Numbered from the stretch's first letter, positions 19,201 to 25,064 are shown. The stretch is DNA of 34,110 nucleotides from Bacteroidia bacterium (GCA_026391255.1 JAPLDU010000075.1:1-34110), one strand, 5' to 3'. Translations and numbers: made by a program. Notes: generated from the sequence alone by a model not told the origin.

Positions 19201-21426
19201 ACCACAGCTTCCAGTGGTGGCGAAATAACATCCGATGGCGGTGCAGCGATAACTGCACGTGGTGTTTGCTGGAATACAACCGGGAATCCAACGGTTACGG
19301 ATTCACATACCACAGATGGAACAGGTACTGGAATATTTACAAGCAGTATTACCGGATTATCTGCCAGCACACCCTATTATGTTAAAGCATATGCTATCAA
19401 TATTGCAGGAACTGCTTATGGCAGTGAAATCAGTTTCACAACTTCTGCCATTCCTTCATTTACCTGTGGCACTTCTTCTGTACTCGATTATGACAGCAAT
19501 TCATATAATACCGTACAAATCGGCAACCAGTGCTGGATGAAAGAAAATATGAAAACCATACATTATTCTGATGGATCAGCTATGATTGATGGAACCAATG
19601 CCGGGAATATTAACGAAAATAGCGCTACCAAGTATTATTTTGCTTACAACAATGATATTTCAAATAAAGCAACCTATGGATTACTATATACCTGGGCTGC
19701 CGCAATGAATGGTGCTTCAGGCAGTATTGCCAATCCCAGCGGTGTGCAGGGGGTTTGTCCGGCAGGCTGGCATATACCCAGCGATTTGGAATGGAAGCAG
19801 ATGGAAATGTTCCTGGGAATGACTCAAACCCAGGCCGATGAAATGGGTCTTAGAGGAACAAACGAAGGAAACAAACTAAAAGAATCCGGGAATAGTCATT
19901 GGGCAATTTGTAATAATAATATTGGTAATAATTCCAGTGGTTTTACTGCTTTACCAGGTGGCAGTCGCCTCCCTGACAGCGAATTCATTGGTCTTACAAT
20001 GCTCGGTTATTGGTGGACGGCCACCGAAGACGAGACATTCTACCCCCTGATCCGTGACCTGACAGGCTGTGATTCATTGGTGGACCGGTCCGGCTCTGGT
20101 ACTTCAGATGGCATATCAGTTCGCTGCCTGAGGAACAATACCTCTGCAGCCATACCTGCCGTAACGACATCAAATTTTACAGTTTGGGGCCCTACCACGG
20201 TTACCGGCGGCGGGGAAGTGACATCTGATGGCGGTGTAACGGTCATAGCCCGGGGCGTTTGCTGGAACACAACCGGAAATCCCACAATTTCAGATATTCA
20301 TACTATGGATGGAATGGGCACAGGTGTATTTTTTTCAAGCATCATTGATGGAATATCAGGCAACACAACATACCATGTCAGGGCATATGCCACCAACAGC
20401 GTAGGTACAGCATACGGAAATGAATTGACCTTCACTACGTCGCCTGTCATACCTGTTGTAACCACCTCTGCTATTTCAGCAATTACCCAAACTACCGCTA
20501 CCGGCGGTGGTGAAGTGATATCTGATGGTGGTGCAACGGTTACCGCCCGTGGTGTTTGCTGGAATACAAGCGGCAATCCGACAATCACCGATTCTCATAC
20601 CACCGATGGTACCAGCATGGGATCGTTTGCCAGTAGTTTTACAGGATTAACAGCCAGCACGACATATTATGTAAGAGCTTATGCAACCAATAGTATTGGT
20701 ATAGCGTACGGAAGCGAACTACAATTTTCAACAACAGCGCCGGTATTTACCTGTGGAACATCCTCCATTTCTGATTTTGACGGAAATACATATTATACAG
20801 TTCAGATCGGTACACAGTGCTGGATGAAAGAAAACCTGAAAACCACCCATTATGCCGATGGCACTGCTTTGGTGGATGGAACAGGTGCAGGAAATATCTC
20901 CGGCAATAACACTGCCAAATATTGGTTTGTATACGACAACAATATTTCGAATAAAGCCACATATGGATTACTATATACATGGGCTGCCGCAATGAATGGA
21001 GCCGCTAGCAGCAGTTTAAACCCTAGCGGGGTACAGGGAATATGCCCTGCGGGATGGCATTTACCAGGTGATTCAGAATGGAAGCAACTGGAGATGTTTC
21101 TGGGTATGAACGAGAGCCAGGCAAATGCAACGGGATGGAGGGGCACTGATGAAGGTGGAAAGTTGAAAGTAACCGGAACAATGAATTGGGTTAATCCGAA
21201 TACCGGAGCATCCAACTCGAGTGGTTTTACAGCGTTGCCCGGTGGTTACCGCTATGATGCAGGTGTGTTCAGCAATATCGGTAACGATGGTTATTTTTGG
21301 TCGGCTACCGAAGTCAATACTTCTTATTCATGGGACCACTTCCTGGGTTATAACACAGCACAGGTGAACCGGGATGATGGCACCAAATCGAGCGGCTTTT
21401 CAGTTCGCTGTACAAAGGACAATTAA
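13222..21426 (+). CDS. Giant modular surface protein with four cohesin-like domains, Ig/PKD/SprB-like repeats and three FISUMP domains
   Basis: 2734 residues, signal peptide 1-20 (cleavage after VPAQ). Domains in order: cohesin-like modules at about 21-150, 251-385, 482-615 and 707-838, each with SISLVLNYNxxxLTF and a closing TWDTQTxGNCEY, separated by three Ig-like modules (SYLWQKSTDNGTSW). Then a PKD-like module (840-915), SprB/PKD-like repeats (922-1508; YLWSTGATTQ, YAVTVTNQYGC), a doubled NGWSII module (1517-1680), and three FISUMP domains (about 1677-1875, 2080-2310, 2508-2734; QCWMKENLKT, YGLLYTWAAAMNG, GFTALPGG) separated by paired FN3-like modules (GVCWNTTGNPT). It ends inside the last FISUMP domain, with no T9SS sorting tail. 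It looks like a scaffold or adhesin. The 72-bp gap suggests co-transcription with the dockerin-bearing protein upstream. Confidence 0.88.
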   Translation: MKKVLIIISLFLWSVLVPAQTLTTTAGTVSSCAGEVTVPVTVTNFTGVASISLVLNFNSSVLTWNGYQNFNSALTSGMYFINSVNSKVIISWTSVNPVTLPNDTLIRLKFITNGGTGSLTWDTQTQGNCEYSNYYGTVLTASFVNGAVNPGGQIPVITSSPVNASVLLGSNASFQVIATGASSYLWQKSTDNGTSWTNVTNVAPFSGATGATLTITGVVMTMSGYRFRCQVGGTCPPSPVTSDPATLTVVNLITVTAGSVNSCPGSITIPVSVTNAIGVASISLALNYNNQILTFSGVQNINSLFDSEDLYINASNGKVYISYATYPAVNFGNSQLFQLLFSYSGGNTTLSWDSQTPGNCEIADQNGYLASLTYVSGNITASGTNPVITGQPVNSAVLAGNNASFSVTATGATAYIWQKSIDNGSSWSDLTNTVPYSGVTTATMTITSAGLSLNGVQFRSRVTGACPPTPVISNPATLTVYQLITVTAGSFTSCPGTISIPISVAAADNIAGISLVLNYNQQVLTFQGYQNLSPGLSSAGAVINAANGKVYFSWASTSGVNLGSQQLVIFQFSSNGGTSALTWDTQTPGYCEFVNAAGNVIASTYINGNVSTAGQFPVINLDPSNTTVIAGTTAYFSVSATGATSYQWQVSTNGGNSWSNVGGNSATLSISLPTQAMSGFLYHCIVGGACPPTPVTSGSASLTVLQMITTTAGTVNNSCGTNILIPVTVTNCNNVGSISLALNYSTSGLTYDGYQDLNQALNNGNLVVNASNGKVYISWASINPVSIGTANLLKIRFLSVGITSSLTWDTQTAGNCEYADGQGNIISSSYINGSVTLLPNPLSVNAGNDVTITLGSSANLSGSVSGGTSPYTYLWSPATGLCCTAILNPVATPDTTTIYTLTATAANGCSGSDIVKITVLYPPPIVEVSNDTAICLNESVSFYANATGATPPYHYLWSTGATTQTVNISPSYTSNIYVSVTDLHNSLTVEYVHVQVYPLPVFSLGNDTTIATGQTLFLTPGSSFTSYLWSDGSTGQSLLISESGTYAVTVTNQYGCSYSNNINVTVAYLGWVVNIPPVPAICSGSSAELTTSVTGGTAPYFYVWSNGATSSSVIVSPSFSSYYYVTVTDANNSSSIGNGYVVVHPVPQVNLGNDISFNFGESATLDATQGFSNYLWNTGATVQTIEVNQPGIYSVTVTNQYGCSGNDDINITVLYPTPVVNISNDTAICLNGSASLYANAGGAVPPYHYLWSTGVTTQNVTVSPVVSSTYYVSVTDYYNSLTVESVHIQVNPLPVFSFGNDTTISTGQTLLLTPGSGYSSYLWNNGSTGQSLLVSVSGTYAVTVTNQNGCWYSDNINVTIVNQGPVAYIQPVQGICSGSSVILTVTVTGGTSPYIYLWNNGETGSFINVSPSSSSYYYVTVTDAANYSSSGNVYVVVHPLPMVSLGNDISFNEGGSATLDAGQGFSSYLWSTGASVQTIVVSQSGIYSVTVTNQYGCSGSDNIQVTVTPITQTQAVNLPNGWSIISTYIIPVNPDITVVFSTVTQNLIIAKSGSGTIYWPQFGVNNIGSIVIGEGYQIKMNQASNINVTGTAVVPELTPITIPTGWSILGYLKQSPANIETMMSPIVSHIIIMKNGSGNIYWPVYNLNNIGNMNPGEGYQIKLTVASVLTFPAEEVFTCGTSTITDYDGNSYNTIQIGSQCWMKENLKTTHNADGTALINWFVYANNVSNKAIYGLLYTWSGIMNGSASSSENPSGVQGACPIGWHIPSVSEWNQLVNYLGGYSVAGNTLKEAGTSHWNSPNYSTNESGFTALPGGYRSAPDGFFLDIGGTGYWWSATEQDASYAWDRYLYNNSTTAAQSYLNKMCGFSVRCTRNVTVQVSVPSVTTETITAIGQTSATGGGNVTSDGGAAITARGVCWNLAGIPTTSDSHSSDGTGTGNFTSSLTGLSPNTAYHVRAYATNSVGTAYGDEVNFATSPALPVVTTYVVSSITQTTASSGGEITSDGGAAITARGVCWNTTGNPTVTDSHTTDGTGTGIFTSSITGLSASTPYYVKAYAINIAGTAYGSEISFTTSAIPSFTCGTSSVLDYDSNSYNTVQIGNQCWMKENMKTIHYSDGSAMIDGTNAGNINENSATKYYFAYNNDISNKATYGLLYTWAAAMNGASGSIANPSGVQGVCPAGWHIPSDLEWKQMEMFLGMTQTQADEMGLRGTNEGNKLKESGNSHWAICNNNIGNNSSGFTALPGGSRLPDSEFIGLTMLGYWWTATEDETFYPLIRDLTGCDSLVDRSGSGTSDGISVRCLRNNTSAAIPAVTTSNFTVWGPTTVTGGGEVTSDGGVTVIARGVCWNTTGNPTISDIHTMDGMGTGVFFSSIIDGISGNTTYHVRAYATNSVGTAYGNELTFTTSPVIPVVTTSAISAITQTTATGGGEVISDGGATVTARGVCWNTSGNPTITDSHTTDGTSMGSFASSFTGLTASTTYYVRAYATNSIGIAYGSELQFSTTAPVFTCGTSSISDFDGNTYYTVQIGTQCWMKENLKTTHYADGTALVDGTGAGNISGNNTAKYWFVYDNNISNKATYGLLYTWAAAMNGAASSSLNPSGVQGICPAGWHLPGDSEWKQLEMFLGMNESQANATGWRGTDEGGKLKVTGTMNWVNPNTGASNSSGFTALPGGYRYDAGVFSNIGNDGYFWSATEVNTSYSWDHFLGYNTAQVNRDDGTKSSGFSVRCTKDN

Positions 21427-21765
21427 GCGCCATGAACGCAAAGGAGCAAAGGGATCAAAAATTAAGTTGAAAGAATTCCTGACAGCTTGTTGCGGGGTGA
21501 CTGTTCGTATTTTGTACTACATTTGTAATGTAAGTGAACATATTTAGAAGCGGCATTATAAAAGTCTGTTACTGTATCATTTGGTTTGTCTGGTATAACT
21601 ATTTCATGTAAGACAATATGCCCGGTGATGTGAGATTATATCAAATACTCTTTCTATCTGCCAGATTTTCATTGGAAAGGAAAATATAGCAGATATTCAG
21701 CCTAAATACATTCATCCTTAATAACCTGAAAGATTTACAAACTAACAAGATCAATAAATAAAACA
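21427..21765. other. Intergenic gap between the modular surface protein and the PEBP lipoprotein
   Basis: No gene is seen. Just after the stop TAA is a short remnant of the intergenic word AACGCAAAGGAGCAAAGGG. A dyad at 21516-21529 is described separately. There is no clear terminator and no strong promoter close to the PEBP start. Confidence 0.4.
21516..21529 (+). promoter_or_regulatory. BlaI/MecI-like dyad overlapping a -7 box
   Basis: ACTACATTTGTAAT is a dyad with six of seven half-positions matched, of the form TACA-N2-TGTA known for BlaI/MecI-family repressors. It covers TACATTTG (21518-21525), an exact TAnnTTTG match. A repressor bound here would block that promoter. No BlaI or BlaR gene is in the window, and the next start codon is 236 nt away, so the match may be chance. 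Confidence 0.25.
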
Positions 21766-22311
21766 ATGAGAAGTATATTTTGTTTATTACTGGCAATTGC
21801 TATGATATCATGTAGTTACAAATATAAAAATAAAGAAATAAATAATACGGAGATGAAAATAACCAGTAATGCATTTATTGAAAATGGAATGATCCCTTCA
21901 AAGTATACATGTGATGATAAAAATATTTCACCACAATTCTCATGGAGTAGCGAACCTGTTAATACAAAGTCATTTGCCCTGATATGCAGCGATCCCGATG
22001 CACCATCAGGAGATTTTGTACACTGGGTAATCTACAATATACCTGCCGGTGTGCATGAACTGGCCGAGAATATCGCCCGCATGGAAAAACTGGCTGACGG
22101 CAGTCTTCAAGGGCTGAACAGTGCTCAACGGACAGGATATACAGGTCCATGTCCGCCTTCCGGTGTTCATCGTTATTACTTCAGGTTTTATGCACTCGAT
22201 GTATTGCTCGATATAAAAGCCGGGCTCAGTAAGGCTGACTTGCTCAAAGCCATCCAGGGACATATTCTCGCAGAAGGAGAGCTGATGGGAAAGTATCAGA
22301 GGAGTCGATAG
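21766..22311 (+). CDS. YbhB/YbcL-family (PEBP, Raf kinase inhibitor-like) lipoprotein
   Basis: 181 residues. A short hydrophobic leader ends in a lipobox-like MISC, so Cys16 is the likely lipidated residue. The PEBP fold is shown by CSDPDAPSGDFVHW (about 74-87, the anion-binding DPDAP and HW motifs), YNIPAGV, and GPCPPSGVHRYYFRFYALD (about 127-145). Bacterial members bind small anionic ligands; no enzymatic role is established. A promoter lies between it and the next gene, so it is probably not in the hgcAB unit. The last codons AGT CGA and the stop TAG form the first unit of a tandem array (AGTCGAT, AGTCGAA, AGTCGAA), so the native C-terminus may have been rewritten by the repeat. Confidence 0.9.
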   Translation: MRSIFCLLLAIAMISCSYKYKNKEINNTEMKITSNAFIENGMIPSKYTCDDKNISPQFSWSSEPVNTKSFALICSDPDAPSGDFVHWVIYNIPAGVHELAENIARMEKLADGSLQGLNSAQRTGYTGPCPPSGVHRYYFRFYALDVLLDIKAGLSKADLLKAIQGHILAEGELMGKYQRSR

Positions 22312-22420
22312 TCGAAAGTCGAAAGTCACTTCATCACTTCATCACTTCATCACTTCATCACTCCATCACTCCGTCACTCCGTCACTCCGTCACTCCGTCA
22401 CTCCGTCACTCCGTCACTTA
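22303..22420. repeat. Heptamer then octamer tandem array after the PEBP gene
   Basis: Three 7-bp units (AGTCGAT, AGTCGAA, AGTCGAA) start inside the coding sequence. They lead into eleven contiguous 8-bp units at 22326-22413: four TCACTTCA, one TCACTCCA and six TCACTCCG, then a partial copy. The unit change proceeds in blocks, as expected from slippage with spreading of point variants. The array stops about 20 bp before the promoter of the next unit. Confidence 0.92.
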
Positions 22421-22441
22421 TCATACTTCTTGCAAAAAAGA

Positions 22442-22449
22442 TACCTTTG
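22442..22449 (+). promoter_or_regulatory. Bacteroidota -7 box for the Cys-rich/ccdA-like/hgcAB unit
   Basis: TACCTTTG is an exact TAnnTTTG match, 26 nt before the ATG at 22476. The predicted leader is about 20 nt. It is the only clear promoter between the PEBP gene and hgcB, so it probably drives all four genes. Confidence 0.5.
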
Positions 22450-22475
22450 CAGCTAATAAATATTCATTGATTGTT

Positions 22476-22721
22476 ATGGAAAATACTGAAGAAAAAAAGG
22501 AATGCACCTGTGAACCTGGTTGTTGTGATGACAAACCTAAAAAAGGCGGATGGATAAAAAAATTGATTTTCGTAGTGGTTGTGGTGGCTGCTTTGGGGAT
22601 CATTGCCTTCAAAGTATATGACAACAAGACACATAAATGTTGTGATTCGGCTAATTGTAAGACCGATACGGTAAAAAGTGAATGCTGCAAAGGTGGAAGT
22701 TCCGAATGCAAGCATAAATAG
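22476..22721 (+). CDS. Small cysteine-rich single-span membrane protein, first gene of the hgcAB unit
   Basis: 81 residues from ATG 22476; an in-frame TTG at 22467 is possible but the ATG fits the promoter spacing. Ten cysteines: Cys10, 12, 16 and 17 before one membrane span (about 29-47, IFVVVVVAALGIIAF), and Cys55, 56, 61, 70, 71 and 78 after it. Lysines 22, 23, 28 and 29 precede the span, so by the positive-inside rule the N-terminal cluster is cytoplasmic and the C-terminal cluster periplasmic. I do not recognise a named family. The paired cysteines look suited to soft-metal binding or thiol exchange. Two nucleotides separate it from the CcdA-like gene, and the unit ends in hgcAB, so a role in Hg(II) or thiol handling is inferred. 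Confidence 0.8.
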   Translation: MENTEEKKECTCEPGCCDDKPKKGGWIKKLIFVVVVVAALGIIAFKVYDNKTHKCCDSANCKTDTVKSECCKGGSSECKHK

Positions 22722-22723
22722 CC

Positions 22724-23425
22724 ATGATTGATTGGTTTACAAAGATACTTGGCACTGGTGAGCTTTCTGTAACAATGATATCGGCTTCCTTTGTTGCAGG
22801 TATAGCCGGTTTTCTGATGTCCTGCTGCAACCTGGCCGTTATTGGCGCTGTGATAGGTTTTGCAGGAAGTGAAAATTCTTCTGCAAAAAACAGGACGTTA
22901 ATTTTCAACAGCATTGCTTTCATGGCTGGTACAATCCTCATTTTAGCACTGATGGGTGTTCTTACCGGCCTAATCAGCAAAGTAATAGGCAGCATGGTGG
23001 GAAATTACTGGAAGATAGCCGCCGGCCTGGTAGCCATTTTTTTCGGACTTAGCACACTCAAAATTGTACCTGTGAAATTGCCATCATTTGGCGTTGAAAA
23101 GAATTACCAGGGATCAGGAATAATATCTTCTTTTGTTTTTGGTCTTGCCATCGGAGGTCTGTCATCAGGATGCAACCTATTGTGCAATCCTGTTTTTCCC
23201 CTTGTTCTGAGTGCCGCATTCCTCAAAGGCAGCGTTCTCTGGGGATTAGTAGTTATGGTGGTGTTCGGAGCAGGTTACGCCCTTCTTCCTTCAGTAGCAA
23301 TGGCAGGAATAAGCCTTGGATTGAAATCAATCGCAGGCTATGCGGCGAAAACAGCAAAATATATTTCCTGGCTGGCAGGAAGCGTTCTTATTCTGGTTGG
23401 ATTCTACCTGCTTCTTACATTTTGA
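22724..23425 (+). CDS. CcdA/DsbD-type thiol-disulfide membrane transporter
   Basis: 233 residues with about six membrane spans (roughly 17-50, 58-88, 96-115, 131-165, 172-198 and 212-232) in the pseudo-symmetric CcdA arrangement. Each half has cysteines where CcdA has its redox pair: Cys34-Cys35 in span 1 (SCCN) and Cys150/Cys154 in span 4 (GCNLLCNP). CcdA proteins pass electrons from cytoplasmic thioredoxin to periplasmic dithiol proteins. The doubling to four cysteines is unlike classical CcdA, which has one per half. The start ATG is 2 nt after the upstream stop, indicating translational coupling to the Cys-rich protein, its likely partner. hgcA follows after 134 bp. Alternative: a TauE-like or metal-associated member of the same superfamily. 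Confidence 0.82.
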   Translation: MIDWFTKILGTGELSVTMISASFVAGIAGFLMSCCNLAVIGAVIGFAGSENSSAKNRTLIFNSIAFMAGTILILALMGVLTGLISKVIGSMVGNYWKIAAGLVAIFFGLSTLKIVPVKLPSFGVEKNYQGSGIISSFVFGLAIGGLSSGCNLLCNPVFPLVLSAAFLKGSVLWGLVVMVVFGAGYALLPSVAMAGISLGLKSIAGYAAKTAKYISWLAGSVLILVGFYLLLTF

Positions 23426-23430
23426 TGAAT

Positions 23431-23465
23431 CAGGAGTCAGGAGGCAGGAGGCAGGAGTCAAGAGG
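23431..23465. repeat. Heptamer array after the CcdA-like gene
   Basis: Five contiguous 7-bp units CAGGAGT, CAGGAGG, CAGGAGG, CAGGAGT, CAAGAGG, starting 5 bp after the TGA stop at 23423-23425. The words resemble ATCAGGA at 26801-26884. Confidence 0.8.
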
Positions 23466-23526
23466 CATAAGATATAAGTTATAAATCAGTAAATTTATAC
23501 ATTAGGTAATTGGCAGCAGGTTGGTT

Positions 23527-23568
23527 AAACTTTATGAACTTTAAAACTTTACAAACTTTATGAACTTT
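23527..23568 (+). repeat. 16-bp direct repeat containing the hgcA start codon
   Basis: AAACTTTATGAACTTT occurs at 23527-23542 and again at 23553-23568, with AAAACTTTACA between. The second copy contains the hgcA ATG (23560). The first copy contains an ATG (23534) that opens a nine-codon frame, MNFKTLQTL, ending in TGA at 23561-23563, overlapping the hgcA start as ATGA. No Shine-Dalgarno sequence is seen, as is common in Bacteroidota. Confidence 0.8.
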
Positions 23569-24582
23569 GCAGGACAGGTCAGCACACCTCCCGGAGAAGT
23601 GAATCTGGTAACATCCGGACTTAGAATTGCTGATTACCTGGGAGCATTAAAAGTTCGCTGGGCATTTGGCAGAAATAACTACAGAGTAGCGCCGGGTTTA
23701 TATGGGCATGGTTCACCTGGCAGGAATTCACCGGTAATGGTAACAGCCAATTACAAGCTGAGCTTTGATCACTTGCGTAAAAACCTTTCAGGAATTGATT
23801 GCTGGATATTGGTACTCGATACAAAAGGAATCAATGTATGGTGTGCTGCCGGTAAGGGAACATTCGGTACCAATGAACTGGTAAGTAAGATAAGTGAGAC
23901 AGGACTTTCGGATATTGTCGCACACCGTTACCTGTTAGTGCCACAGCTTGGAGCAACAGGCGTGGCGGCTCACGAGGTAAAGAAGCAGAGCGGTTTCCGG
24001 GTGATATTTGGCCCGGTAAGAGCTTCGGATATCCCGGAGTTTATCAATAATCAATACAAGGCGACCACAGCCATGAGAACAGTAAGATTTAACCTGAAAG
24101 ACAGAATGATCCTGATTCCGGCTGAAATAATGGAACATTTCAGTTACCTGGTTTTCGTTATGGCTGCTATTTTCCTGCTCGGCGGACTGAACAGGCATGG
24201 TTATTCACTGGATGCTGCACTGGATGGCGGTCTGGCTGCTTCATTTAAAATTGCAATTGCTTACCTGACCGGTTGCGTGATCACACCGGTTGTCTTTCCA
24301 CTGCTGCCTGTCAGGCATTTTTTTCTGAAAGGCGCTATCACCGGTTTTCTGATTGCTGTGGCTGTTTTCATATTGTATCCATCAAAAAATATTTTTGAAA
24401 CAATTGCATGGTTTCTTCTGGTACCGGCAGTTTCTTCTTTTATATCTATGAACTTTACAGGAACATCCACTTTCACTTCCTTGTCGGGAGTGCTGAAAGA
24501 AATGAAAACGGCTATCCCGCTTCAGATTTCAATTGCTTCTGCAGGATTGTTATTGTGGATTATCGCACGATTTATATCATGA
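23560..24582 (+). CDS. hgcA: Mercury methylation corrinoid protein HgcA
   Basis: 340 residues. The N-terminal half (about 20-175) is the corrinoid-binding domain related to the acetyl-CoA synthase corrinoid protein. It has NNYRVAPGLY (39-48), ANYKLSFDHLR (63-73) and the diagnostic cap-helix motif NVWCAAGK at 92-99. In that motif Cys95 is the cobalt ligand known to be essential in the family. It is followed by GKGTFGTNEL, VPQLGATGVAAHEVKK and FGPVRASDIP. The C-terminal half has five membrane spans (about 194-211, 230-250, 256-273, 279-297, 319-338) and the family motif NFTGTSTFTSLSGV (298-311). HgcA transfers a methyl group from methylcobalamin to Hg(II) at the inner membrane, with HgcB restoring the cofactor. 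The frame has a TAA 18 nt upstream, so ATG 23560 is the first usable start. hgcB begins 7 nt after its stop. Confidence 0.97.
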   Translation: MNFAGQVSTPPGEVNLVTSGLRIADYLGALKVRWAFGRNNYRVAPGLYGHGSPGRNSPVMVTANYKLSFDHLRKNLSGIDCWILVLDTKGINVWCAAGKGTFGTNELVSKISETGLSDIVAHRYLLVPQLGATGVAAHEVKKQSGFRVIFGPVRASDIPEFINNQYKATTAMRTVRFNLKDRMILIPAEIMEHFSYLVFVMAAIFLLGGLNRHGYSLDAALDGGLAASFKIAIAYLTGCVITPVVFPLLPVRHFFLKGAITGFLIAVAVFILYPSKNIFETIAWFLLVPAVSSFISMNFTGTSTFTSLSGVLKEMKTAIPLQISIASAGLLLWIIARFIS

Positions 24583-24589
24583 AATATTT

Positions 24590-24883
24590 ATGAAACAGTT
24601 ATACCTCGAAAACGTTGTCAGTCTTGAGTATTTTCCTGAGAAGTGCAACGGTTGCCGCATGTGCACTATTGTATGTCCGCATGGGGTATTTGAAATGCTT
24701 GATAAACGGGCTGTGATCGTGAACAGGGATTTCTGCATGGAATGCGGCGCGTGTGCCCTTAACTGCGCCAGCGGAGCAATCACCGTGAAATCGGGTGTTG
24801 GCTGCGCGGCCGGGATAATCAATGGCATACTCAGGGGAACAGAACCAACCTGCGATTGTTCCGGTTCGCCAGGTTGCTGCTGA
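24590..24883 (+). CDS. hgcB: Mercury methylation ferredoxin HgcB
   Basis: 97 residues from ATG 24590, 7 nt after the hgcA stop. It has two [4Fe-4S] motifs: Cys19-x2-Cys22-x2-Cys25-x3-Cys29-Pro, and Cys49-x2-Cys52-x2-Cys55-x3-Cys59 within the family signature CMECGAC. A lone conserved cysteine follows at 72 (GVGCAAG), and the chain ends in the vicinal pair Cys96-Cys97. These correspond to the cysteines shown to matter for methylation in the model HgcB (Cys73 and the terminal pair). Two extra cysteines (88 and 90, CDC) give a four-cysteine tail. It should donate electrons to the HgcA corrinoid and may hand over Hg(II) through its tail. A start further upstream, inside hgcA, is unnecessary. A 9-bp tandem array begins 2 bases after its TGA. 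Confidence 0.97.
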   Translation: MKQLYLENVVSLEYFPEKCNGCRMCTIVCPHGVFEMLDKRAVIVNRDFCMECGACALNCASGAITVKSGVGCAAGIINGILRGTEPTCDCSGSPGCC

Positions 24884-24884
24884 T

Positions 24885-24977
24885 GTCATGAGCGTCATGA
24901 GCGTCATGAGCGTCATGAGCGTCATGAACGTCATGAACGTCATGAACGTCATGAATGTCATGAACGTCATGAACGTC
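24885..24977. repeat. Nonamer tandem array directly after hgcB
   Basis: Ten contiguous 9-bp units at 24885-24974: four GTCATGAGC, then GTCATGAAC three times, GTCATGAAT, GTCATGAAC twice, and a partial GTC. The first unit starts 2 bases after the hgcB stop. The period is a multiple of three, which creates spurious open frames on both strands. Confidence 0.95.
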
Positions 24978-25022
24978 TCGGATCACAAGTAACGAGTCAA
25001 AAGTCACAACTCACAAAGCAAT

Positions 25023-25064
25023 TCACCACTCACCACTCACCATTCACCACTCGTCACTCGTCAC
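25023..25064. repeat. Heptamer array near the antiporter stop codon
   Basis: Six contiguous 7-bp units: TCACCAC, TCACCAC, TCACCAT, TCACCAC, TCGTCAC, TCGTCAC. On the minus strand this lies about 20 nt beyond the antiporter stop. It shares its register and words with arrays at 22326 and 26885. Confidence 0.8.

Noticed and set aside
18250-21426. Repeated blocks in the second giant gene as mobile-element copies
   Set aside because: They are in-frame repeated FISUMP and FN3-like protein domains with diverged sequence and no transposase or terminal repeats.
22303-22420. CRISPR-like tandem repeats (here and in other gaps)
   Set aside because: Units are 6-9 bp and contiguous, without spacers, and no cas gene is present.
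22467-22475. TTG at 22467 as the start of the Cys-rich protein
   Set aside because: It adds only three residues, and ATG 22476 gives a normal start with suitable distance to the -7 box.
23560-24582. HgcA as an acetyl-CoA synthase corrinoid subunit (CdhD/CdhE)
   Set aside because: The NVWCAAGK cap-helix cysteine, the membrane-spanning C-terminal half and the adjacent HgcB ferredoxin are specific to HgcA.
24599-24970. Minus-strand open frame with repeated Met-Thr-Phe/Leu
   Set aside because: It is produced by the 9-bp GTCATGAGC array, whose period keeps a frame open, and then runs antisense through hgcB, which is certain.
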